From assembly GCA_009667805.1 (NCBI GenBank), contig CM019064.1, positions 379,313,120 to 379,377,119 on the forward strand: a DNA stretch of 64,000 nucleotides. Direction: 5' to 3'. Source of the stretch: Leptobrachium leishanense (taxonomy: Eukaryota > Chordata > Amphibia > Anura > Megophryidae). The notes under the pieces were generated by a model. It ran no database searches and was not told where the DNA came from. It saw nothing but the letters and a program-made list of their open reading frames with translations. The position numbers and the translations under genes were made by a program. This document shows, piece by piece, positions 25,573 through 36,752 of this stretch (position 1 is its first letter; every line of letters begins with the position of its first letter).

Positions 25573-26419
25573 GTGGGCGCATATAATGACATTTATTTCT
25601 TCAAATCAATATTTTATTTGCTACAGCCTTACATGATTTGCAGACAAACAGGGCTATAACTTGTGCCTTTAGTAAACTTAATCAAGGCTATGGTAAACTT
25701 GCCAAAGCCATCAAAGACTATGGATTTGGTAAGTTGCCAGAGCCATGGCTAGGCTTGCACCTGACTCAGGATATAACACTTTTAGGTATAGGGACCCAGA
25801 GTACCTTCTCAGGTGCATGACTCATTAACCCTTCTGATCAATATGCTGTCCTTTTGATACCTCTTGATTCCTTGAAATCAAGGGGATTTAGGGCTCTTTT
25901 GTGTTACCAAGGTCCCAAATGTCTATTTGCTACATTACCCCAAAGCTTTCTTAGCAAGAATAAAATGTAGCTAGCTGTCATATCTTCATTATAAGGCTTT
26001 TCCTTCACTGTAACAGGGCTTCCCCTCACTATGACTAACATGGATACCGCAGACGTATGGGTTACCGACACATCCAATTAGTGTAGAGACAGACAGGTCA
26101 CATTGTCAAAGGCAGGTGCCAAAACTAAATCAGAGTTTACTCTAACTGTACTTCTCATTCTACCGTGACAGTGATAAGCCCGTGAAATTTAGAGGACTTG
26201 TCACCACAATGGGGATTTTCCTCCCACGTCATAATGCAAAGTCAAGGAATAGCGACTGATATGTCATTTCCTCCTACGACAAGTTAGCAGTGGCTCTATA
26301 CAGTGTTATGACTCACTACAGATTATTTTTGGTAAAGAATTTTTTTTTAAATTGCAGTTTAGAATTACATAAGGAATTCATTTTATATCAATTAGATATA
26401 TATAATATATACAAAAGTC
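25573..26419. other. Intergenic; short imperfect repeats near 25650-25760
   Basis: Near 25650-25760, CTATGG(T/A)(A/T)-type units recur with AAACTTAATCAAGGC. These resemble the arms of the palindromic MITE at 47492-47621. Otherwise nothing is recognised. Confidence 0.3.
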
Positions 26420-26656
26420 CACATGCTGTTGTGCAAATGGAATAGACAAGAGGTGGGAAGCATAGGCAGGTAGCAAGACATCCCCAATAAAGGAGTGGTT
26501 CTGCAGGTGGTGACCACAGACCACTTCTCAGTTCCTATGCTTTCTGGCTGATGGTGTGGTCACCTTTGAATGCTGGCGGTGCTGTCACTCTAGTGGTAGC
26601 ATGAGACGGAGTCTACAACCCACACAATCGTGCATCTCATCCAGGATGGCACATCA

Positions 26657-27730
26657 ATGCGAGCTGTGGCAAGGAGGTTTGCTGTGTCTGTCAGTGTAGT
26701 GTCCAGAGCATGGAGGCGCTACCAGGAGACAGGCCAGTACATCAGGAGACGTGGAGGAGGACGTAGGAGAGCAACAACCCAGCAGCAGGACCGCTACCTC
26801 CGCATTTGTGCAAGGAGGGACAGGAGGAGCACTGCCAGAGCCTTGCAAAATGACCTCCAGCGGGCCACAAATGTGCATGTGGCTGCTCAAACGGTCAGAA
26901 ACAGACTCCACGAGGGTGGTATGAGGGCCCAATGTCCACAGGTGGGGGTTGTGCTTACAGCCCAACACCGTGCAGGACATTTGGCATTTGCCAGAGAACA
27001 CCAAGATTGGCAGCTTCGCCACTGGCGCCCTGTGCTCTTCACAGATGAAAGCAGGTTCACACTGAGCACATGTGACAGACATTTGGCATTTGCCAGAGAA
27101 CACCAAGATTGGCAGCTTCGCCACTGGCGCCCTGTGCTCTTCACAGATGAAAGCAGGTTCACACTGAGCACATGTGACAGACGTGACAGGGTGTGGAGAA
27201 GCCGTGGAGAACTTTCTGCTGCCTGCAACATCCTCCAGCAGGACCGGTTTGGCAGTGGGTCAGTAATGGTGTGGGGTGGCATTTCTTTAGGGGGCCGCAC
27301 AGCCCTCCATGTGCTCGCCAGAGGTAGCCTGACTGCCATTAGGTACCGAGATGAGATCCTCAGACCCCTTGTGAGACCATATGCTGGTGCGGTTGGCTCT
27401 GGGTTAATCCTAATGCAAGACAATGCTAGACTTCATGTGGCTGGAGTGTGTCAGCAGTTCCTGCAAGACAAAGGCATTGATGCTATGGACTGGCCCGCCC
27501 ATTCCCCAGACCTGAATCCAATTGAGCACATCTGGGACATCATGTCTCGCTCCATCCACCAACGCCAGGTTGCACCACAGACTGTCCAGGAGTTGGGGGA
27601 TGCTTTAGTCCAGGTGTGGGAGGAGATCCCTCAGGAGACCATCCGCCACCTCATCAGGAGCATGCCCAGGCGTTGTAGGGAGGTCATACAGTCACGTGGA
27701 GGCCAAACACACTACAGAGTCTCATTTTGA
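26657..27730 (+). CDS. Tc1-type transposase with duplicated catalytic segment (357 aa)
   Basis: The frame is open from 26630, but the first in-frame ATG is at 26657 ([11 protein letters not shown]). The ATG at 26601 that begins MRRSLQPTQ, which I take as the usual start, is out of frame because of a small deletion near 26625. Helix-turn-helix regions and a [12 protein letters not shown] linker come first. The segment [20 protein letters not shown] plus [14 protein letters not shown] then occurs twice in tandem (residues 108-141 and 142-175), duplicating the first catalytic Asp (D130 and D164). The other two residues are D255 (LMQDNARLH) and E290 (LNPIEH), spaced DD34E. It ends at 27730. With an N-terminal loss and a 34-residue insertion in the RNase H-like fold, it is unlikely to be active. 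Confidence 0.85.
   Translation: MRAVARRFAVSVSVVSRAWRRYQETGQYIRRRGGGRRRATTQQQDRYLRICARRDRRSTARALQNDLQRATNVHVAAQTVRNRLHEGGMRAQCPQVGVVLTAQHRAGHLAFAREHQDWQLRHWRPVLFTDESRFTLSTCDRHLAFAREHQDWQLRHWRPVLFTDESRFTLSTCDRRDRVWRSRGELSAACNILQQDRFGSGSVMVWGGISLGGRTALHVLARGSLTAIRYRDEILRPLVRPYAGAVGSGLILMQDNARLHVAGVCQQFLQDKGIDAMDWPAHSPDLNPIEHIWDIMSRSIHQRQVAPQTVQELGDALVQVWEEIPQETIRHLIRSMPRRCREVIQSRGGQTHYRVSF
26976..27179 (+). repeat. 102-bp in-frame tandem duplication inside a transposase
   Basis: Two adjacent 102-bp units (26976-27077 and 27078-27179) look identical or nearly so by eye. The junction lies at GTGACAGACATTTGGC, beside a natural TGACAGACGTGACAG repeat that could have prompted slippage or unequal exchange. 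Confidence 0.93.
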
Positions 27731-27907
27731 CTTGTTGGAAGGACATTACATCAAAGTTGGATCAGCCTGTAGTGTTGTTTTCCACTTTAGTTTTGAGTGT
27801 AACTCCAAATCCAGACCTCCATGGGTTGCTCAATTTGATTTCCATTGATAATGTTCGTATGATTTTGTTGTCAGCACATTCAACTATGTAATGACCACAG
27901 TATTTAA

Positions 27908-29036
27908 CCCTTTCGCTGCTGAGGCATTTCACACCTCTGTGCTGAGGTCATTTTTACCACTTTCGCTCATCATGTTTAACCGCGTTTTGAAGCCATATTT
28001 TAATATATGACCCAGACATATTATATATCGTTCTTTCCGGCAGACTCGGCAGATTCATAATATGTCATTATTATATGTATACGTCATGTCCTGTCTGTAT
28101 AGTATAACAAAAAAATGCAATAAAATTAGAATTTTCAATAATTTACAATGTACAGTGTTTTTTCTCACATTTTAACATGCGAGCATTTGCGGTTATATTT
28201 TCTCTGGGGTGCGCTTGTTAAAAAAATTAGAAATGGGACTCGCTACATTTTTTTTGGGGAAAATTTGGCTATTTTTAACAAACGCACCGCATACAAAAAT
28301 CGTAAGTGCAGCATCATTGTTCACATTATAATTGAAATGGGAACAATATTGCTGCATTAACAAAAAACAAAAAAAACTTTATTTTTTTTATAATTTTTTT
28401 AAATATTTATATTTTTTATTTTTTATTTTTAAAAAAATCTTTGTACATGGTCATGTTTGGTATTGTTGGAAAGGCCATTCTCTGGCCAATCCAACGATAT
28501 CAAACATTAACCCCTAGCTGCCAGGGATCGGGAGATAGGGGGTTCATTGAAACCCCCTAGCTCCACCATTGCTGGCAGCTAGGGTTGCCATGCACGATGA
28601 CGCCACTCCTCATGGGGAGTTCCAGGAGGCTTGGCCGACATCCAAGATGTCAGCCAGCTCTGGGAGAGGATCACGATCTGGCGCTTTTCAGCGCCGAATC
28701 GTGATCCGGCTCCCCAGGGGTTAATGTCAGCCACCGTTTGGAAGGGCAGGCTGTGCCCTTCCAAACGGTGCCTGCCTTAACCCTGTGGTCCGAAGGACCT
28801 CTCCCCTCCCTTTGAATTAGATGTCATCGCGCCGCCGCAATGACATCTAATGTCCCCACCGGGGTCCCAGAGTGCTGGGTTGACATCCAAGATGTCAGCC
28901 CGCACCGGGAGGGCGCAGCAATCAGCCGGAGTCCTGGCCAATTGCTGCCTCTTGTGCATGGACGCGCTCAGCGCGTCCATAGCACAGGAGAACCACTTGG
29001 CTGGACACGCTGAGCGCGTCCTTAGCAGCCAAGTGG
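27908..29036 (+). mobile_element. TTAA-family element, copy 2
   Basis: Flanked by TTAA at 27904-27907 and 29037-29040, inside the Tc1 element. The ends CCCTTTCGCTGCTGAG and (complement) CCACTTGGCTGCTAAG form an imperfect inverted repeat. The interior contains an AT-rich half, GGAAAGGCCATTCTCTGGCC near 28469, and several hairpins such as GGACGCGCTCAGCGCGTCC. It is non-coding. CC-starting ends with a TTAA target fit piggyBac-like elements. Confidence 0.8.
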
Positions 29037-29111
29037 TTAATAAGAATATTTCATTCATTCAGATCGAGGATGTCTTATTTTTGTGTTCCCTTTATTTATT
29101 TGAGCACTGTA

Positions 29112-29449
29112 TATAATATATAAATATATAGGAATCGGAGCTAAACTCTTAAATGTTCCATAGTACAGGTGTCCCATTCTTTTTTTATCCATTATTCAGC
29201 TAATGTATCACAGGAATGTATACAAAACATGAGAGATAATAGAAATCCTACATCCAAAAAAAAATCCCCTCACATTCAAAGATGTACATGCTTTGAAGCC
29301 TGAGACCTAGAAACATTTGAAGTATGTTCTGCCAGACCAGGAAGTGTAGAGGCAGAAAATCATGGCTACCACGGTGGGAGCAAACCTGCTGTATGGTAAT
29401 CCTCTGGGTGCTCCATGAAGGGGTCTGCTGTCCCGTACCAGACTTTCAC
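29112..29449. other. Intergenic, nothing recognised
   Basis: No gene or clear repeat. The segment just left of 29450 may be flanking sequence of the foldback. Confidence 0.3.
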
Positions 29450-29643
29450 AAAAATGATGGGCCACACCAAAGTAACCATAGAAAAAAATATCTTTATTCA
29501 CCGATCAAGGGGGCTAAAATTGCGACGTTACAGCTCTAGACATGACTAAGGCCTAGAGCCGAAATGTCGCAATTTTAGCCCAACTTGGGCGGTGAATAAA
29601 GATATTTTTTTCTATGGTTACTTTGGTGTGGCCCATCATTTTT
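29450..29643. repeat. 194-bp foldback with GAATAAAG arms and a GAAA hairpin
   Basis: Left arm AAAAATGATGGGCCACACCA and right arm TGGTGTGGCCCATCATTTTT pair over about 55 bp, then again around GGGGCTAAAATTGCGAC and GTCGCAATTTTAGCCC. The loop holds a GGCCTAGAGCC stem followed by GAAATGTC. Its GAATAAAG arm recalls the tail of the Penelope element at 36.3-41.9 kb (CTTTATTC), so it may be an inverted pair of short retroelement tails. Confidence 0.65.
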
Positions 29644-29941
29644 GAGAAAGACCAGGAACTGTAATCAGCCAATCAGAGGGTGCTAATAATTTGGTGTGAA
29701 GAACAATTTTCTTTGATTGTTTGAGCTTGTTTTCAAAAAATGTTTCACTGGAAAGTAAGCCCTTTTTGTTATAATTCAGGGACGGCAAATAATCAGCAGC
29801 TAGATGTGAGAGTGGATGAGGAACTGACGAAATTAAGGGTTCATGAAAATAGAAGTGTACAGAAGCTAGCATGCTAGGAGTCACAACAATAGACTTGTCT
29901 AGTAGGCCACTATGAAATATCAATGTATACTGTACACCACC
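29644..29941. other. Short intergenic stretch, nothing recognised
   Basis: No repeat ends or coherent frame are seen. Confidence 0.3.
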
Positions 29942-30124
29942 CAGAAGTGCAGGGCTGGACCGGGACAAAAAAACAGCCCTGGACTTCATCCAGACCGGCC
30001 CACTCCGATATGCAAACTCGCAGGGCCAGATTCATATATTGATATGGACTGGAGCAGGGCCAGCACAAGACATTGTGCTGCCTGGATCCAAGGATGAAAT
30101 ACTGAGCCCCCCATGCCCAAAAAA

Positions 30125-30275
30125 ATTGTTAATGCGTATCACAGAGTGGCACAAAAATAAAACTCACAGTAATGTACGGTGTGTATGAGCATATCACAGA
30201 GCTCCACAGCCATAAAACGCACAGTGACGTGCAGTGTGTATGAGCGTAACACAGAATCCACAGCAACAGAATTAA
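30125..30275. repeat. Tandem ~50-bp units (ATCACAGAG...GTGTGTATGAGC)
   Basis: Three imperfect units in a row contain CACAGAGC, a CACAG(T/C)AA(T/C)-like core and GTGTGTATGAGC. Reverse-complement units occur at 45830-45935 inside a different hAT element, so the module is shared between two hAT families. Confidence 0.7.
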
Positions 30276-30490
30276 AAAATAATTATGGATTATTAAAATA
30301 AATTGTATTTTAATATGAATTATATATTCATGGAAATGTAATTTGAACAATTAAACTAAATATGCATTAAAATATACTTACTTTAATCAATACTCTAATT
30401 TAAATTATTTTATAAAAAATATTAAAATATACTTTACTAAAATGTAATTAGGGGACCCTTCTAAGAAGGGGCTCAGAACTGTGACATATA

Positions 30491-30663
30491 GGGTTATTCA
30501 TAGAGAGGTGAAAACCTTGAGAATTGCCAGGAGAATGAGCAATCTAGACCAAATAGCCAATTTGGAAAGTGAGATTAATGGAAGAATTTTTCTGGTTAGA
30601 CTATTTTGACCTAGAATTTTCCCTTCTCCAGTCATTCACAAGGTTTTCACCTGAATAACCCTG
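30491..30663. mobile_element. Family C palindromic MITE, copy 2
   Basis: GGGTTATTCATAGAGAGG and GAATGAGCAATCTAGACC on the left, mirrored by TTTTGACCTAGAATTTTCCC and CACCTGAATAACCC on the right. Related to 18831-19008 and 51742-51922. Confidence 0.75.
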
Positions 30664-31692
30664 ATAGTATTGGTTTAAGGGGGTACACAGAGCTCTGAAG
30701 AGTAATCCCTGTTCAACCCCAGCCATGTAACAGGCAGACAAGTTCAGAGAGAGATTGTCCAGCTCAGGAGCTGCTGGATTTACAGTATATGAATATAAAA
30801 AGGGTACACGTTTTCTAAATCAGAAGCCAAGCTAGACTCTGTCCCTGGACATGTCTCCCTGCTACATGGCTACTATGGCTGATTAGCAAATACTTTCCTG
30901 AGCTCTGTGCAGACTCCTGTGATAATCATCCCCTTGAGTGCTCCTATAGAGAAAGCACAGCACTGCTACTCTGAGCTCTGGCTTAACAGGCTATAGAAAG
31001 GGAGGGGGACTGTCAGATCAGAGGATCTGTCAGATTTACGGCTCCCTGCATGCCTGGCTGTGAGTCTGGCCACCACACTGCTCTCAAGAGTCCCATCAGT
31101 GCCCAGGTATAAGACATAAGGGTGGGATTCATCCTCACTTGGCATGTTTAGTCAATACCTTAGGTATTTTCACTTTTTGAGGATGGCTCCTGGTCACAGG
31201 AGAGGTGTGTAGGGCTGCTGCTGGCTTCAAACTCTGAAGTCCCAGTCACTGGAAGGAGAAGCTGTAAGTAAAATGTGGAGCGGAATCCTCACAGTCTCTG
31301 TGGATTCCGCTCCTTTACACACAATAAAGCCTCAGCCAGCTCCTGAATCCATGTGTGGGTGTCCAAGGAAGCCCCCCTAACCCACCCCTGCAATGCAGAA
31401 ATCTTTCAGACCTTTGAAACAAGTGCTGACATTCCACACTTGTGTTATCCAGTCCTGGTTATACTAAGTGCTGGACTAAGTTTTTTTTTTTAAAAAAAAA
31501 AAAAGCATCCCCAGGCTCAGACGGCCCACTGACCCAACGGCCCCTCTGGATTCTCCCGGTGCTCCCGATGGCCAGTACATGCCTGCAGGAGTGCAAACAT
31601 ATCATTAATGCTATAGATGCACTACATTCAATAAGAATTCTTCAGAGTTGGAACATCAGAGTAGAATCCCAGGATGATAGGTCAGTGACAGT

Positions 31693-32195
31693 CAGGGTTA
31701 TTCAAAGAGAATCGAAAAGCCACCGCACGTTCGGTGACTTTTCGTTCGCTTCAATTCGGCGCAATTTGACAATCCCATTTCGCCGACCCTGCGATGTATT
31801 CAGCAAGCACCACAGGGTCCCCGAAGTGCAAGGAAAACCCGCCGCAAACCCGACGAACTCTCACTAAGGCCCGATCACACCTGGGCGTTTTAGAGCACGT
31901 TCCTGTGCGCTGTAAATTGCCCAAGCACGGAAATCCCATGATTTCCAATGGGGCCCGTTCACACCTGGGCATCGTACAGCGAGCAGTAAGGCGCTGTAAA
32001 ATGTCCTACACCCAAAGAAGTACGGGAACGTCTTTGGGGCGTATTGCAGCGAGTTCACGCTGCAGTCTATGGCCATGAACGCGCTGTTTGCGTGTTTTTT
32101 GCATTTGCGCGCGTCAAAAAACACGCAGGTGTGAACCCAGCCTAAAACCAGTAAAACATCTGGATTAACCCGCCAAACACGCGGGGTTACATTAT
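31693..32195. mobile_element. Family A transposon, left half only, with nested MITE
   Basis: Starts CAGGGTTATTCAAAGAGAAT and follows the first part of family A (GCCACCGCACGTTCGGTGAC) to about 32195, where it stops without a right end. It is interrupted by the MITE at 31868-32142. Confidence 0.7.
31868..32142. mobile_element. Nested CpG-rich MITE (GGCCCGATCACACC ends, TAA TSD)
   Basis: Ends GGCCCGATCACACCTGGGCG and CGCAGGTGTGAACCCAGCC, with TAA at 31865-31867 and 32143-32145. An internal repeat of the end (GGGGCCCGTTCACACCTGGG) lies near 31950. It carries no gene. Confidence 0.7.
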
Positions 32196-32886
32196 TTGTA
32201 AGCAACGTATAGAATTCCATGGCTGCCTTTTACTCTCGACTCTATTCTTTATTCCTTACTGTCATTATTTAATTCACTATGTTCGGCACTCTCTATAAAA
32301 ATTTCACAGTCTCTTACACTTCACTATAATTCCCATATCTTTCCCACCCTGTTCCCTACTCCCCACCATCCTACCCTCCCCAACTTCCCTCCTATATGTC
32401 CTCCTTTCACGTTCTTTTCTGTATTGCTGGAGAAGTGTCCTAGTTTGTCAGAAATAATAAAAGTAACTTCCATCTCATTACGCCAAGCAGCAGGATCCAG
32501 AGAGGGGGAGTGTGGAGGCTCAGAAGCTTGCTAAGAGAGGGTGCAATGGCCGTTCCTGCAAATAGGTGTTCATGGAGCTATGCCAGGCCTGTATACTTGC
32601 AAATATCATTGTTTCAGTTATGCAGAGTGGACAACATACACCTGGGTGTTATTCACCTCTGACCATTGATTGCAGTTGTTGAAACATCAGCAATTAACAC
32701 CTTTGTTGCAACCACAACAAACTTTGATGTTTCTCAAAATGGAAATTCTAGTGATGGTACATTGATGGATTTTCTCCACCCATCCTTTGGGTTCTTTGTG
32801 TGGAATGCCCAAGTTGGCAAAAAAAACAGTCAATCATGAATAACCCTTTAGAATAAGTTAGAGGGAAAAGCAAGCCTATGCTAATC
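32196..32886. other. Intergenic, no gene recognised
   Basis: Pyrimidine-rich on the left (32270-32410). The segment 32650-32790 resembles old repeat DNA with GTTG/CAAC-rich words. Nothing definite. Confidence 0.3.
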
Positions 32887-32889
32887 TAA

Positions 32890-33765
32890 GGGGGTTATTC
32901 GAGATCCGAATTGTGGCTGAAAGGTAACTGAACACTGAAATTCAGCGTACAGTTACTTTTCCTGACCATTCGGCTATTTAGAGAGCAGGCAGTTCGCCAA
33001 ATCTTGGCGAAATGCCTGCACATACGGTGCCTGTTCAAGGGCAGTAAAATCCCCCATAGAGAAGAAATGCTTCGTCTATTCAGAGAACACAAAACAGCAG
33101 GGAAAAGTTGCCGAAATGCCCTAATTCGACAGATTTATTCAGGCGAATCCCATAGGCTTCAATGTTAAAAATATTCCCATTTTAATTCAATATCTAGTTA
33201 ACCATTTAATATTATATTCTGCAGTAAAAAGTCTTTTTATTTATAGATTTTTTTAGGAGCTAGGCATTTTTTCAGATTTTTTGGCAAAACATTTTTCCCG
33301 TTTTTTTTTTTAAATCGTCTTTTTTTCTGTAACAGCCCTTTTTGTTATCATTCATTGGATCTTATATGGAAATTCCAGACATTTTCATTCAGTAGTGTTT
33401 TTGCAAACAGCGTTTCCAATTTTAAACTCAAGCGTAGGGTTTTGTTTTTTTTCACCTCATTCGTCTGCATGTCGGATTTTTCCGGCAGCTGCTCTGTGCT
33501 GTGATCGGCGACTAGTCAGGTTTCTCCGGCGTGTTCAGCGGGGTTAATCCAGATGTTTTCTGCGGGTTTCGGCGAGTGTTCAGCAGGTTTGCGGCAAGCG
33601 TTCGGCAGGTTTGCAGCGGGTTTTCCCTGCACTACGGGGCCCCTGCATTTCTTGCTGAATACACCATAGGGTCGGCGAAATAGGATCGCCAAATGGCCCC
33701 GAAGTGTAGGGAATGAAAAGTCACCAATCGTACGGTGACTTTTCAATTCTTTTTGAATAACCCTG
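32890..33765. mobile_element. Family A transposon, complete copy, inverted relative to the first
   Basis: Ends GGGGGTTATTCGAGATCCG and TTCTTTTTGAATAACCCTG, with TAA at 32887-32889 and 33766-33768. The interior is the reverse complement of the copy at 1282-2181, including the hairpin near the right end (GAAAAGTCACCAATCG / CGGTGACTTTTC). There is no transposase. Confidence 0.8.
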
Positions 33766-33768
33766 TAA

Positions 33769-34138
33769 GAAAGGGTAAGCAGCGCAAATCAGAAGTGAGT
33801 GTCTTTCATATTGATTCATACACTCTACTGGCCAGCCAATGGGGCCTGAGCTGCTGAAGAACCCTCAGCTGTCCAGGCAAGTGCATGAACCACTGAATGG
33901 TATAATCACCTGAGATTTCTGACTGTGACAGTAGCGCGATTTGATTTGGGTCCTCACTTGGCTTACTCTGCTACTGGGAAAGCAGAGTCAGGCTACCAGG
34001 AAGGATGGGCCGGTTCAAGAATGAGACTACTGCAACTCCGGTAGGTAAGCCATGGGCCAAAGAGGAAGTTCTAAAGCAGTGCACACTGATGAGGAGCACA
34101 AAAAAGTGGCAAGAACACACCAGTTGCTTTTAAATATA
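33769..34138. other. Short intergenic stretch, nothing recognised
   Basis: Neither coding sequence nor repeat ends are visible. Confidence 0.3.
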
Positions 34139-34140
34139 TA

Positions 34141-35751
<1,611 letters not shown>

Positions 35752-35753
35752 TA

Positions 35754-36025
35754 TCTTATCATTTAAAAACGAAATATTAAGAATCTGTTTAAGTTTCTAT
35801 TCAATAATACATCTCCTATTGGTGCAAATGATCCATTATGCCACTATTTTGCAGCTGTCCTTTTAGTCACACACCACATTTTGACACTGCACAGGAAATT
35901 CCCACTGCACACCTACATTCTAACCCGAGGCTCAATATTATTATTTTGGCTAGTTTTTTAAAAAAAAATCTGTCAGTTTATAAAGATTTTTTTTTTCAAC
36001 ATAACGGCTGATTCAATTCAACTAA
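35754..36025. other. Short AT-rich stretch, nothing recognised
   Basis: No repeat ends or coding sequence are seen. Confidence 0.3.
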
Positions 36026-36026
36026 T

Positions 36027-36239
36027 GCCGGCTGGGTGGAGTAGAGGTAACATCACTGCTCTATAGTCGTGGAGAGAGACTGGGGAGACATAGGTTCGAT
36101 CCTGGCAAGAGCACCTCTCCAGTAAGTGTCCTTGGGCAAGACACCTAACGGTACATAATCGCCACCCAGGACATACTTGAAAACAAGAGAAATCTCAATG
36201 TATCCTTCCTGGTAAAATCCTTTCTCAAAATAAATAAAT
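36027..36239 (+). mobile_element. tRNA-derived SINE with an L2-type LINE tail
   Basis: The head is tRNA-like, with a TGGAGTAGAGGT A-box-like and GGTTCGATCC B-box-like promoter. The middle has GTCCTTGGGCAAGACACCT, a sequence I know from fish and frog SINEs. The tail, GACATACTTGAAAACAAGAG followed by ATCTCAATGTATCCTTCCTGG, is the reverse complement of the 3' end of the L2-like LINE at 56005-56060. It ends in AAATAAATAAAT. I see no clear TSD. RNA polymerase III would transcribe it; a partner LINE would copy it. Confidence 0.8.
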
Positions 36240-36313
36240 CAGACACAGACAAAAATTGAAAAATGACTTGGTCCAAAAAAGCTGAATGGTAAAATGTCTG
36301 ATATTTTCAACCA

Positions 36314-36598
36314 CGAAATGAATAAAGAAGCTCCAGAGTCCACGATAAATTTCAATGGATTTAATCCAACAACAGAAAAAAAGGCAACGTTTCGACCATG
36401 ACTGGTCTTTGTCAAGCCTAAAACACAATGACAGAACAGGAAATAAATAGCACCACAGACTGGTTAAGCAATCAAACAATAATTGCAACCAGTCCGTGTA
36501 TGCCAATCCAACAATTAAAAACAATAGTCTACAATTGAATACATCAATTAACATATTAACTTTAGTAATTATATATACGATGCTTATTAACATACAAT
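36314..36598 (-). repeat. Penelope terminal repeat (pLTR), 87 bp short
   Basis: A direct repeat of 39919-40203, 285 bp in both. It lacks the outer 87 bp present in the other two copies, so the left end of the insertion is truncated. It contains a GACCATGACTGGTC hairpin next to GTTTC (GAAAC on the minus strand). Confidence 0.9.
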
Positions 36599-36752
36599 AA
36601 TTGGCGATGAATTGTAGAGCAATGCCTATGAGAAAAAGAGAGAGACTGAATAATTATGCATGTGAAGGGAAGGGATTACATCTCTACTAGTAAACCTAAG
36701 GGAGAGAAAAGAACAGATCTATCTATCATAGAGAGATGCTAACGTAACATAT

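Larger units (their letters stand above)
26420..29109 (+). mobile_element. Tc1-type transposon, third family, left-truncated and interrupted
   Basis: The right end is TTTGAGCACTG followed by TA (29110-29111). The left terminus is missing: family sequence begins abruptly at about 26420 with CACATGCTGTTGTGC. A TTAA-family element (27908-29036) splits the region downstream of the gene. Removing it and one TTAA restores a continuous CAGTATTTAATAAGAATA junction. The transposase frame is open but altered. Confidence 0.9.
29950..31585. mobile_element. hAT-type transposon, non-autonomous
   Basis: The left end is CAGGGCTGGACCGGGACA. The right end GGTGCTCCCGATGGCCAGTA leads to CCTG at 31585. Flanks CAGAAGTG (29942-29949) and CAGGAGTG (31586-31593) match at 7 of 8 bases. 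The inverted repeats are imperfect, so the TSD is the main support. Inside are a tandem repeat of about 50 bp (30125-30275), an AT-rich stretch and a nested family C MITE. There is no transposase. Confidence 0.65.

Noticed and set aside
26654..27423. Minus-strand frames of 156 and 178 codons
   Set aside because: They are antisense shadows of the duplicated Tc1 transposase, and repeat because the gene does.
36027..36115. tRNA gene
   Set aside because: The A and B boxes are those of a SINE head. There is no complete cloverleaf and it continues into SINE body and LINE tail.
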